Below are positions 1 through 5,165 of a DNA stretch of 5,165 nt, piece after piece. The position numbers and the translations under genes were made by a program. The DNA is from an uncultured Roseovarius sp. GTDB taxonomy: Bacteria; Pseudomonadota; Alphaproteobacteria; Rhodobacterales; Rhodobacteraceae. The notes beneath the pieces were generated by a model. That model searched no databases and had not been told where the DNA came from. It was given only the letters and a program-made list of their open reading frames with translations. Within the stretch, counting starts at the first letter, position 1, and each line of letters begins with the position of its first letter. Where the stretch lies: the NCBI GenBank assembly GCA_913055965.1, contig CAJXKX010000190.1, forward strand, positions 1 through 5,165, in the 5' to 3' direction.

Positions 1-1438
1 GCTCGAACCGGACCGCCGCGCCCGCCCGCGCGATGGCCGCGCGCACGTTCGGACCGGCCCCGACGACGAAGACCTCGCATCCGATCCTCTCGGCGGCCCG
101 CGCGATCCGCATCACCGCGAGGCTGCCGGTCGCGTCGAACGTCCACGCCCGCGCGACGTCCAAGACGATCGATCGCGGCGTCGGCCGCTCCTCGAGCCGC
201 TCCCGCACGGCGGTCGTGAGCCGATCGGCCGTGCCGAAGAAGACCGTCCCTTCGAGCCGGTGGACGACGGTGCGGTCGCCGTGCTCGAACAGCGCCTCGC
301 GCGCGGCGGCGGCACGCGTGACCCGGCTGCGCAGGGTTCGGCCGCTGCGGGCCGCCCCGACGACGTCCTCGCCCGCGGATGCGACGACGAAGATCGCGAC
401 CGTCGCCGCCAAGCCGACGCCGATCCCCGGCAGCAGGCCGAACAGGGCGACGGTCACGACGATGAGCAGGACGATCGCGAGGTCCACGCGAGCGTAGCGC
501 CGGAAGCCGGGGAACAGGTGCGTCCCGATGTCCTTGAGACCGAGGTGAACCAGGACGCCTCCGAGCACGGGGCGGGGGAAGCTCTCGAGCCAGCTGGCCC
601 CGAACGCCAGCACGACCAGCGGGATCAGGCCCGTCGCGACCGCGTCGCTGCGCCGCCGGGCCTGCATGGCGTGGGCCAGCTGCGTCTCGGTCGGCGACGC
701 CGTGGCCGGCATGCCCGCGAAGAGCGAGCCCAGCAGGCTTCCGACGCCGGCGCTGCGGAGCTCGCGGCCAGGCCGAAGGACGACGGCGTGATCGAGCTCC
801 ATGGCCCTCGTGTAGATCACGACCAACAGCGCGCTCGCGAACGCCGCCGTCGCGAGCGTCGGAGCCTGCGCCGCCACCGCGCTCCAGTCGGCGCCTGCCA
901 GCATGTCGATCGGGGGGAGCCGCGCCAGCCGGCCCTCCGGCAGAGGACCGAAGAGCCAGCCGTCCCGCATCAGCGCGTCGAGGCTGGTGCCCGACACCGC
1001 GGGCACGCCGTAGAAGCCCGCCGTCGCGCGCGCCAGCGTGAGCGGCACCACCAGCGGATGGTCCAGCACGCGCCCGGCGATGAACATGGCCACGCCGATC
1101 GCGAGCCCGGGGACCCAATGCGCGACCGCGTCGCGCGCGTCCGCGCTCGCCACGTCGATCGGTCCCGACATCGTCGCGACCGCGCTGGTGATCAGCAGCC
1201 AGCCGCCGGCGGCCAGCACGCCGGCGACCAGCGCGGTGACCAGCGCCGGCGACGCGATCCCGGCAGCCGCCAGCACCAGCACGGCACCCTGGGTGGCGGC
1301 CACCGTCTTGCGGCTGAACCGGGGCGGCAGCGGCGCCCGCAGCCAGGGCAGCAACCGGGCGGCGGCACCGAACACGTAGCGGAACACCCCGATCGCCAGC
1401 AGCACCAGTAGCGCAAGGATCGGCCCCAACACCGTCAT
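1..1438 (-). CDS. SulP-family anion transporter with STAS domain, 3' end beyond window, atypical N-terminus
   Basis: Inner-membrane anion (sulfate/bicarbonate-type) permease; substrate not predictable. The minus-strand frame from ATG 1438 is open for 479 codons and leaves the window. From about residue 75 it follows the SulP pattern seen in bacterial SulP proteins that often carry a further C-terminal nucleotide-binding domain: AAGGWLLITSA (77-87), RELRSAG (225-231), FPRPVLGG (287-294), then YARVDLAIVLL (315-325), several hydrophobic helices, and a STAS domain from about 390 with FFGTA (400-404) and FDATG (434-438), where D435/T437 sit at the usual regulatory loop. The first ~75 residues have two hydrophobic stretches around a basic, Pro-rich linker, but I do not see the early SulP helices, the GPD motif or the PYP block normally just before GGFLA. 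No clear ribosome binding site precedes ATG 1438. Family is confident; the N-terminus and intactness are doubtful. Confidence 0.8.
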   Translation of the reverse strand, partial: MTVLGPILALLVLLAIGVFRYVFGAAARLLPWLRAPLPPRFSRKTVAATQGAVLVLAAAGIASPALVTALVAGVLAAGGWLLITSAVATMSGPIDVASADARDAVAHWVPGLAIGVAMFIAGRVLDHPLVVPLTLARATAGFYGVPAVSGTSLDALMRDGWLFGPLPEGRLARLPPIDMLAGADWSAVAAQAPTLATAAFASALLVVIYTRAMELDHAVVLRPGRELRSAGVGSLLGSLFAGMPATASPTETQLAHAMQARRRSDAVATGLIPLVVLAFGASWLESFPRPVLGGVLVHLGLKDIGTHLFPGFRRYARVDLAIVLLIVVTVALFGLLPGIGVGLAATVAIFVVASAGEDVVGAARSGRTLRSRVTRAAAAREALFEHGDRTVVHRLEGTVFFGTADRLTTAVRERLEERPTPRSIVLDVARAWTFDATGSLAVMRIARAAERIGCEVFVVGAGPNVRAAIARAGAAVRFE

Positions 1439-1541
1439 CGACGGCAGGCCCCGGCGCGCCGCGCGCCACCGCGAGGGTGACGCTGGTCGCGGCGAGGAAC
1501 AGGCACAGACCGAGGGTCGTTATGGCGCGCAAGGGTGTCAT
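1438..1541 (-). pseudogene. 5' fragment of a small secreted protein gene, reading frame lost near 1438
   Basis: Starting at ATG 1541 the minus strand encodes a typical signal peptide: short N-terminus with R5, hydrophobic core LGLCLFLAATSVTLAVA (residues 10-26), and a likely cleavage near AVA-RG. It resembles, from memory, short exported hypothetical proteins of Rhodobacteraceae whose mature part begins ARG. Codon third positions are G/C-rich up to about residue 35 and then turn T-rich, while the frame of the neighbouring transporter starts to look coding at the same point. The original frame has no stop before the left edge, but its later translation is the Arg/Gly/Ala-rich product expected of a non-coding frame. 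Either the gene is truncated by a junction here, or there is a frameshift. A candidate promoter lies immediately upstream (1550-1579). Function unknown. Confidence 0.4.
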
Positions 1542-1549
1542 CGCCCGAC

Positions 1550-1579
1550 TGTATAGGGGGGCCGGGCCGCGCGCGACAA
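1550..1579 (-). promoter_or_regulatory. candidate sigma-70 promoter for the small secreted protein
   Basis: On the minus strand TTGTCG (1579-1574) and TATACA (1555-1550) are separated by 18 nt. The -10 lies only 8 nt before ATG 1541, so a transcript from it would have almost no leader. It sits directly behind the T-tract of the rpmB terminator, which fits a separate transcription unit. Confidence 0.35.
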
Positions 1580-1582
1580 GCG

Positions 1583-1621
1583 ACAAAACGAAACAGCCCC
1601 GCCGCGGATGCGACGGGGCTG
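1583..1621 (-). terminator. rho-independent terminator of rpmB
   Basis: Read on the minus strand: CAGCCCCG (1621-1614), a 12-nt loop that can pair further, CGGGGCTG (1601-1594), then TTTCGTTTTGT (1593-1583). It begins 21 nt after the L28 stop codon. GC-rich stem plus T-rich tail, correctly placed and oriented. Confidence 0.85.
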
Positions 1622-1642
1622 CCGGATGGAATGCGGCCGGGC

Positions 1643-1933
1643 TCAGGCGGTGGCGGCCTGCGCGCGGGCGATCTCTTTCTTGACCTTCAGCGCGTTGGCC
1701 GACAGCTCGTCGTCCTTGGCCTTGGCGAGGAAGGCGTCGAGCCCGCCGCGGTGATCGACGCTGCGCAGCGCATGCGCCGAGATGCGCAGCTTGATGCCGC
1801 GGTTCAGCGTTTCGGACTGCAGCGTCACATCGTTGAGGTTCGGCAGGTACCGGCGCTTGGTCTTGTTGTTGGCGTGGCTCGAGTTGTTGCCGACCATCGG
1901 GCCTTTTCCGGTCAGTTCGCAGCGGCGCGACAT
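1643..1933 (-). CDS. rpmB: 50S ribosomal protein L28
   Basis: Component of the large ribosomal subunit. The 96-residue product begins MSRRCELTGKGPMVGNN, the L28 signature, followed by SHANNKTKRRYLPNLN (residues 19-34), DVTLQSETLNRGIKLRISAHALRSVD in the middle and a Lys/Ala-rich C-terminus ending ARAQAATA; length is normal for alphaproteobacteria. Only one cysteine (C5) is present, so this is the form without zinc-binding Cys pairs. ATG 1933 was chosen over an upstream in-frame ATG at 2056 because family members start with MSRRCE and GAGGA lies 7 nt upstream. It is a single-gene unit: a promoter at 2028-2056, an ~88-nt leader containing a hairpin, and a terminator just after the stop. No rpmG is next to it. 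Confidence 0.97.
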   Translation of the reverse strand: MSRRCELTGKGPMVGNNSSHANNKTKRRYLPNLNDVTLQSETLNRGIKLRISAHALRSVDHRGGLDAFLAKAKDDELSANALKVKKEIARAQAATA

Positions 1934-1940
1934 GGGATCA

Positions 1941-1945
1941 TCCTC
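1941..1945 (-). promoter_or_regulatory. ribosome binding site of rpmB
   Basis: GAGGA on the minus strand, 7 nt before ATG 1933. It settles the L28 start in favour of the 96-residue form. Confidence 0.7.
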
Positions 1946-1988
1946 GTCTCTGGGTGAGGGCGCATCGCGGCCCCGTCTCAATACAAAC

Positions 1989-2011
1989 GGGCACTGCCAC
2001 AGGCAGCGCCC
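1989..2011 (-). promoter_or_regulatory. hairpin in the rpmB leader
   Basis: On the minus strand GGGCGCTGCC (2011-2002) pairs with GGCAGTGCCC (1998-1989) around a TGT loop, followed by GTTTGTATTG. In rpmB RNA all ten pairs can form (one G-U); in the plus-strand RNA the same position is an A-C mismatch, which favours a role in the rpmB transcript. It would start about 10 nt after the predicted transcription start. It could stabilise the 5' end, bind a regulator, or attenuate; the sequence does not decide between these. Confidence 0.5.
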
Positions 2012-2027
2012 CGAATTCCGTGGAGCG

Positions 2028-2056
2028 TCATTAAGCGCAAAGCCGGGGGGCGTCAA
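2028..2056 (-). promoter_or_regulatory. sigma-70 promoter of rpmB
   Basis: TTGACG (2056-2051), a 17-nt spacer and TAATGA (2033-2028) on the minus strand: near-consensus -35, optimal spacing, good -10. Predicted start near 2021, giving a leader of about 88 nt to the L28 ATG. Confidence 0.75.
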
Positions 2057-2069
2057 GAGAGTCGGCGGG

Positions 2070-2075
2070 TAAAAT
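2070..2075 (+). promoter_or_regulatory. candidate -10 box for the cupin gene
   Basis: TAAAAT on the plus strand, about 60 nt before the cupin ATG, in otherwise GC-rich DNA. I see no good -35 at 16-18 nt upstream, so it would be weak or activator-dependent. The back-to-back rpmB -35 is only 14 bp away. Confidence 0.3.
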
Positions 2076-2093
2076 GCGGCGTTGCATCGCCGC
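2076..2093. repeat. short inverted repeat, possible operator
   Basis: GCGGCG-TTGCAT-CGCCGC, perfect 6-bp arms, directly after the candidate cupin -10 and overlapping its predicted start. The position suits a repressor site, but arms this short and GC-rich arise often by chance here. Confidence 0.2.
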
Positions 2094-2118
2094 GTGCCGG
2101 GCGTAGGATCGGGGGCCG

Positions 2119-2124
2119 AGGAGG
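2119..2124 (+). promoter_or_regulatory. ribosome binding site of the cupin gene
   Basis: AGGAGG, a full anti-16S match, 9 nt before ATG 2134. It favours that start over the internal ATG at 2161. Confidence 0.8.
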
Positions 2125-2133
2125 GAGTGTTTC

Positions 2134-2529
2134 ATGGAGATCATCAGGAACGATACGCGCATGAGCCGCCCCGCCGATGCCGCCTATTTCACCGGGCCGG
2201 TCTGGCAGGAGCCGGTGATCGGCGAGGGGGCGGAGACGGATGTGCGGGCGCTGCGCGTGACCTTTGCGCCGGGCGCGCGCACGGCGTGGCACACCCATCC
2301 GCGCGGGCAGACGCTGCACGTGCTGTCGGGCGTGGGCCGCGTGGCCACGCGCGGCGGCCCGGTCGAGGTGATCCGGCAGGGGGATACGGTGTGGATTCCG
2401 CCGGGCGAGGAGCATTGGCACGGCGCCGCCCCGGACCGCATGATGTGCCACCTCGCCATCCAGGAATCGGTGGACGGGCGCGCGGCGGACTGGCTGGAGC
2501 ATGTGAGCGACGCGGATTACGCGGGGTGA
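2134..2529 (+). CDS. cupin-domain protein, resembling manganese-dependent hydroxynitrile lyase-type cupins
   Basis: Small cytoplasmic single-domain cupin of 131 residues with no signal peptide. Cupin motif 1 is FAPGARTAWHTHPRGQTLHV (44-63) and motif 2 is GDTVWIPPGEEHWHGAAP (83-100). The expected metal ligands H53, H55, Q59 and H94 are all present, with H96, H106 and Q110 nearby. From memory, sequence and numbering match closely the bacterial cupin (R)-hydroxynitrile lyases (Granulicella type), including the C-terminal stretch LAIQE...DW.EHV. Most relatives are annotated only as cupin proteins and their natural substrate is unknown, so lyase activity is an inference from homology. ATG 2134 has a perfect AGGAGG. 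The gene stands alone, divergent from rpmB and convergent with the threonine aldolase gene; a -10-like box and a short palindrome precede it. Confidence 0.92.
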   Translation: MEIIRNDTRMSRPADAAYFTGPVWQEPVIGEGAETDVRALRVTFAPGARTAWHTHPRGQTLHVLSGVGRVATRGGPVEVIRQGDTVWIPPGEEHWHGAAPDRMMCHLAIQESVDGRAADWLEHVSDADYAG

Positions 2530-2638
2530 GGGGCGTGCAGTTGGTGCGGGACGTAGGGTCAGTCTTCGGCCCCGCGCGGCTCATCGTTGAAGCGGCAACC
2601 TCTCTTACAGCCCATCTTGCGCCACGGCGCGCCGGGTT

Positions 2639-3685
2639 CTACCCCGCCGCCACCTCCAGGAAGCGGTCGATCTCGGCCTCGCTCACCGACCAGTCGCAGA
2701 CGAATCGCGCCATCAGCGGCTCGTCCTCGGGGCCTGTGTCGAGCGGCCCCTCGTAGAGCGCGTAGGCCGCGCCCGCCGCCTTCAGCCGCCGGTGGGTGGC
2801 GCGGGGCAGGCGGGCGAAGATCATGTTGACCTCGCGGTCATAGGCCATTTCCGCCCCCGACACCGTGCGCAGCCCCGCGGCGAGCCGTGCCGCGCGGGCG
2901 TTGGCGGTCTGTGCCGCGTCGCGCCAGGCGTCGCCTGCCAGATAGCCCAGCATCTGCGCCGAGAGATACCGGTGCTTGGAGAAGAGATGCGCCGAGCGCT
3001 TGCGCCGCAATTCGAATTCCCACGCGTTTTCCGGGCTGAAGAAGATCACCGCCTCGACGCCGAGGCAGCCGTTCTTGGTGCCGCCGAAGCTGACCGCGTC
3101 GACGCCCGCGCGCCATGTCATCTCGGCGGGGGTGCAGCCCAGCGCGGCGATGGCATTGGCGAAGCGCGCGCCGTCCATGTAGGCGGGCAGGCCGTGGTCG
3201 CGGGCGAGGCGGCAGAGTGCCGCGATCTCGTCGCAGGTATAGAGGCGGCCGCGCTCGGTGGCTTGGGTAAGCGACAGCGGCCCGTGCTGCGGGTTGTGGA
3301 CATCGCCCGCGGGCCAGGCGGCGAGGGCGCGGGCGAGGTCGTCGGGGGTCATCTTGTCGCCCGCGCCCACGAGGCTGAGCTTGGCCCCGCCGGTGAAGAA
3401 TTCGGGCGCGTTGCACTCGTCGGTATGGACATGGGCGAGCGGCGTGCAGAACACGGTCTGCCACGGCTCCGAGAGGGTGGCGAGTGCCAGCGCGTTGGCC
3501 GCCGTGCCGGTGGCCACCAGATAGACGCTCGCCTGCGGCGCCTCGAAAAGCGCGCGCAGCCGGTCGCGCACCTCGTCCATCAGCGCCTCGGCCCCGTAGG
3601 AGGGCAGGTGCCCCGCATTGGCGGCGATCATCGCCTCCATCACCTGCGGCAGGGCGGGGCCGGCATTGTCGGAGGCGAAGTGCAT
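2639..3685 (-). CDS. ltaE: low-specificity L-threonine aldolase
   Basis: PLP-dependent cytoplasmic enzyme of the beta-eliminating lyase family that cleaves L-threonine/L-allo-threonine to glycine and acetaldehyde; an alternative glycine source. The 348-residue protein starts MHFASDNAGPALPQV and shows YGAEALMDEVR (30-40), the ATGTAAN phosphate-binding turn (58-64), AHVHTDE (84-90) with the histidine expected to stack on PLP, YMDGARFANA (169-178) with D171 and R174, and SFGGTKNG (199-206), where K204 should be the Schiff-base lysine. The FGGTKNG form is the one found in proteobacterial low-specificity enzymes. ATG 3685 is preferred to an in-frame start at 3718: GAGGAG lies 8 nt upstream and the family begins near SDN. 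The start overlaps the preceding gene's stop (TGATG). Last gene of the operon. Stereospecificity for allo versus threo substrate cannot be read from the sequence. Confidence 0.93.
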   Translation of the reverse strand: MHFASDNAGPALPQVMEAMIAANAGHLPSYGAEALMDEVRDRLRALFEAPQASVYLVATGTAANALALATLSEPWQTVFCTPLAHVHTDECNAPEFFTGGAKLSLVGAGDKMTPDDLARALAAWPAGDVHNPQHGPLSLTQATERGRLYTCDEIAALCRLARDHGLPAYMDGARFANAIAALGCTPAEMTWRAGVDAVSFGGTKNGCLGVEAVIFFSPENAWEFELRRKRSAHLFSKHRYLSAQMLGYLAGDAWRDAAQTANARAARLAAGLRTVSGAEMAYDREVNMIFARLPRATHRRLKAAGAAYALYEGPLDTGPEDEPLMARFVCDWSVSEAEIDRFLEVAAG

Positions 3686-4164
3686 CAGGTGGGCTCCTCG
3701 ATGATGTGGTCTTCCCAATCGTCCTCGGGCACCTCGAATTCGGGCACCGTGCGGTGCTGCATCGACACGCCCGCGTCATGGACGCTTTGCGCGTCGCCCG
3801 AGATCAGCGGGTGCCACGGGTAGAGCGGCCTGCCCGCGTGCAAGAGCTTGTAGGCGCAGGTTTCGGGCAGCCAGTAGGCGTGGCGCTCGATGGTGCGTGG
3901 CGTGAGCGAGATGCATTCCGGCACGAACTGATGCCGGATCGCGTATTGTCCGCAGCGGCAGGTGGTATCGTCGAAGAGGCGGCAGGCGACGCGGGTAAGG
4001 GCGACCTCGCCGGTCTCGTCATCCTCCAGCTTGTTGAGGCAGCATTTGCCGCAGCCGTCGCAGAGCGCCTCCCATTCCCTTTGCGTCATGCGGTCGAGCG
4101 GCGTCGTCTCCCAGTAGCGGGGGCGCAGGCCAGTGCGGTCGATGGGGTCGGCGGGATCGGTCAT
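3685..4164 (-). CDS. YcgN/UPF0260-family CxxCxxCC cysteine-cluster protein
   Basis: A 159-residue soluble protein of unknown function. It has nine cysteines: the cluster CDGCGKCC (35-42), which is the CxxCxxCC motif assigned to a zinc/iron-chelating domain, then C61 (VACRLFD), CRC (69-71), C84 (PECISLT) and C103 (ETCAYKLL), followed by WHPLISGD (117-124) and SVHDAGVS (127-134). This order matches E. coli YcgN and relatives, and the length is usual. Metal binding (Fe-S or zinc) is inferred from the cysteines and has not been shown here. ATG 4164 overlaps the ribF stop as ATGA; an in-frame start at 4197 lies inside ribF and would add residues not seen in the family. No good ribosome binding site precedes 4164, so translation probably relies on re-initiation after ribF. 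Confidence 0.92.
   Translation of the reverse strand: MTDPADPIDRTGLRPRYWETTPLDRMTQREWEALCDGCGKCCLNKLEDDETGEVALTRVACRLFDDTTCRCGQYAIRHQFVPECISLTPRTIERHAYWLPETCAYKLLHAGRPLYPWHPLISGDAQSVHDAGVSMQHRTVPEFEVPEDDWEDHIIEEPT
3694..3699 (-). promoter_or_regulatory. ribosome binding site of the threonine aldolase gene
   Basis: GAGGAG on the minus strand, within the 3' end of the YcgN-type gene, 8 nt before ATG 3685. It fixes the aldolase start and lets it be translated independently of, as well as coupled to, the upstream gene. Confidence 0.75.
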
Positions 4165-5099
4165 GGCGCGGCCAGGATGCTGCGCGCACGGGCGCAATCG
4201 GCATCCATCTGCGCGATGAAGGCGTCGAGGCTGTCGAATGTCGCTTCGGGGCGGAGGTATTCGACGAGGCCCACCGAGAGATGCGCGCCGTAGAGATCGC
4301 CGGAGAAGTCGAAGAGAAAGGTTTCGAGGTTGGGCTCGGCACCGCCGTATTGCGGGCGCACGCCCAGCGAGGCGGCGCCGTGATACTGCCCGGCATGGGG
4401 CCCGTCCAGCACATCGACGAGCACCGCGTAGACGCCGAAGCGCGGCGGGTGCAGCCCGGCGATGGACATGTTGGCGGTGGGATACCCCAATGTGCGCCCG
4501 CGCTGCTCGCCGCCCACCACCGGCCCCTCGATGCGGTGCCAGTGGCCCAGCATCGCGGCGGCGTCGCGCGGGCGGCCCTCGCTGAGCGCGGCGCGGATCG
4601 CGGTGGAGGAGACCTGCCCGCCGGTGCCTTCGAGCAGCGGCGCGACGGTGACGCCGAAGCCCATCGCGGCCCCGAAATCCTGCAGCATGGCGGCGGTGCC
4701 GGCGCGCCCCTTGCCGAAGCAGAAATCCGCCCCCACGACAACATGGCGCAGCCCCAGGCCGTCGGCGAGGATGTCGCGGGCGAAGGCGCGCGGGCTGAGC
4801 CCGGCGAGGGCGGCGTTGAAGGGCAATTCGTAGAGCCGTTCGACGCCGATCTTTTGCAGCCGGTGGGCGCGTGCCTCGGCGCTCATCAGGCGGAAGGGGG
4901 GCGCGTCGGGGGCGAAGAATTCGCGCGGGTGCGGCTCGAAGGTGAGCACGCCGAGCGGCGCGCCGATCCGCGCGCCGGCCTCGCGGGCGATCTCGATCAC
5001 GTGGCGGTGGCCGAGGTGGACGCCGTCGAAATTGCCGATGGCCGCCGACGCGCCCCGGTCGGCCTCGGTGGCAAAGCTATGGTCCCGCACGATCCGCAT
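4161..5099 (-). CDS. ribF: bifunctional riboflavin kinase / FMN adenylyltransferase (FAD synthetase)
   Basis: Converts riboflavin to FMN (kinase, C-terminal domain) and FMN to FAD (adenylyltransferase, N-terminal domain) in the cytoplasm. The 312-residue length is normal. N-terminal domain: GNFDGVHLGH (22-31, nucleotide binding), TFEPHPRE (53-60), VGADFCFGKGRAG (122-134) and SSTAIR (164-169). Kinase domain: GRTLGYPTAN (201-210) with the PTAN metal/ATP motif, FGVYAV (221-226), ASLGVRPQYGG (243-253), and ETFLFDFSGDLYG (259-271), where E259 is the expected catalytic base. ATG 5099 (MRIVRDHSFA) is chosen; a TTG two codons earlier at 5105 is possible, but family members start at this ATG. No clear ribosome binding site lies ahead of it. 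A weak TTGCAC...TACCGG pair upstream could be a promoter, but is not convincing. First gene seen of the ribF-ycgN-ltaE operon. Confidence 0.96.
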   Translation of the reverse strand: MRIVRDHSFATEADRGASAAIGNFDGVHLGHRHVIEIAREAGARIGAPLGVLTFEPHPREFFAPDAPPFRLMSAEARAHRLQKIGVERLYELPFNAALAGLSPRAFARDILADGLGLRHVVVGADFCFGKGRAGTAAMLQDFGAAMGFGVTVAPLLEGTGGQVSSTAIRAALSEGRPRDAAAMLGHWHRIEGPVVGGEQRGRTLGYPTANMSIAGLHPPRFGVYAVLVDVLDGPHAGQYHGAASLGVRPQYGGAEPNLETFLFDFSGDLYGAHLSVGLVEYLRPEATFDSLDAFIAQMDADCARARSILAAP

Positions 5100-5165
5100 G
5101 GGCAACCGGTAGCGCCGGATCAGGGGCGGTGCAAGCCGCTTTGGCGGCGGGCGCGCGCGGCGACC

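Noticed and set aside
260..1411. Long plus-strand open frame of 383 codons
   Set aside because: Its product is an Arg/Gly/Gln/His-rich low-complexity sequence with no domain. It is antisense to the SulP frame, whose conserved motifs read through on the minus strand.
1535..1957. Plus-strand open frame opposite rpmB
   Set aside because: Spans the rpmB terminator and is fully antisense to a clear L28 gene.
2530..2638. Bidirectional terminator between the cupin and aldolase genes
   Set aside because: Only short GC-rich self-complementary pieces such as CGGCGCGCCG are present, without a T-tract on either strand.
2838..3779. Minus-strand open frame of 313 codons overlapping the aldolase gene
   Set aside because: Another frame of the same strand as ltaE; Arg-rich and without motifs, while the ltaE frame has all its active-site residues.
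2792..3823. Plus-strand open frame of 343 codons
   Set aside because: Antisense to the threonine aldolase and YcgN-type genes; composition is the Gly/Arg/Ala/Val-rich pattern of a mirrored GC-rich gene, with no family recognisable.
4019..4744. Minus-strand open frame of 241 codons within ribF
   Set aside because: Out-of-frame shadow of ribF; Ser/Pro/Arg-rich with no recognisable domain.
5120..5165. 3' end of a gene upstream of ribF
   Set aside because: One minus-strand frame ends with TGA at 5122-5120 after 14 codons and could be a gene tail, but the stretch is too short and featureless to identify.
1..5165. CRISPR array, tRNA, rRNA, insertion sequence or phage attachment site
   Set aside because: I saw no regularly spaced repeats, no tRNA-like cloverleaf, no transposase motifs and no terminal inverted or target-site repeats, including around the 1200-1440 junction.

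Overview
The window is GC-rich and reads as a bacterial chromosome segment. The L28, RibF, YcgN-type and threonine aldolase sequences point to an alphaproteobacterium, most likely Rhodobacteraceae (roseobacter-like). This rests on family resemblance recalled from the protein sequences, not on a search.

Layout, left to right. Positions 1-1438 (minus strand) hold the C-terminal two thirds of a SulP-family anion transporter with a STAS domain, running off the left edge. Its first ~75 residues do not look like SulP, and leucine/valine codon choice changes at about 1200-1240, so this may be a recombined or mis-joined gene. Positions 1438-1541 (minus) hold the start of a small secreted protein whose reading frame breaks off where the transporter frame begins, with a candidate promoter in front. 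Positions 1583-1621 hold the intrinsic terminator of rpmB (ribosomal protein L28, 1643-1933, minus). The 200-bp gap 1934-2133 is a divergent control region: a good sigma-70 promoter and a leader hairpin for rpmB, and a -10-like box plus a strong ribosome binding site for a cupin gene on the plus strand (2134-2529). The cupin resembles the bacterial manganese-dependent cupin hydroxynitrile lyases. Positions 2530-2638 are a short convergent gap in which I see no clear terminator.

Positions 2639-5099 (minus) form a tightly packed operon transcribed right to left: ribF (FMN/FAD synthesis), a YcgN/UPF0260-type cysteine-cluster protein, and a low-specificity L-threonine aldolase. The first two genes overlap by ATGA and the last two by TGATG, so translation is probably coupled. 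The two enzymes concern cofactor supply (flavin) and PLP-dependent glycine/threonine metabolism; the middle protein has no established function.

Most of the window is ordinary housekeeping DNA and I see no convincing new multi-gene system. The points most worth a second look are the apparent junction at 1200-1440, the cupin with a complete lyase-type metal site, and the hairpin at the start of the rpmB message.
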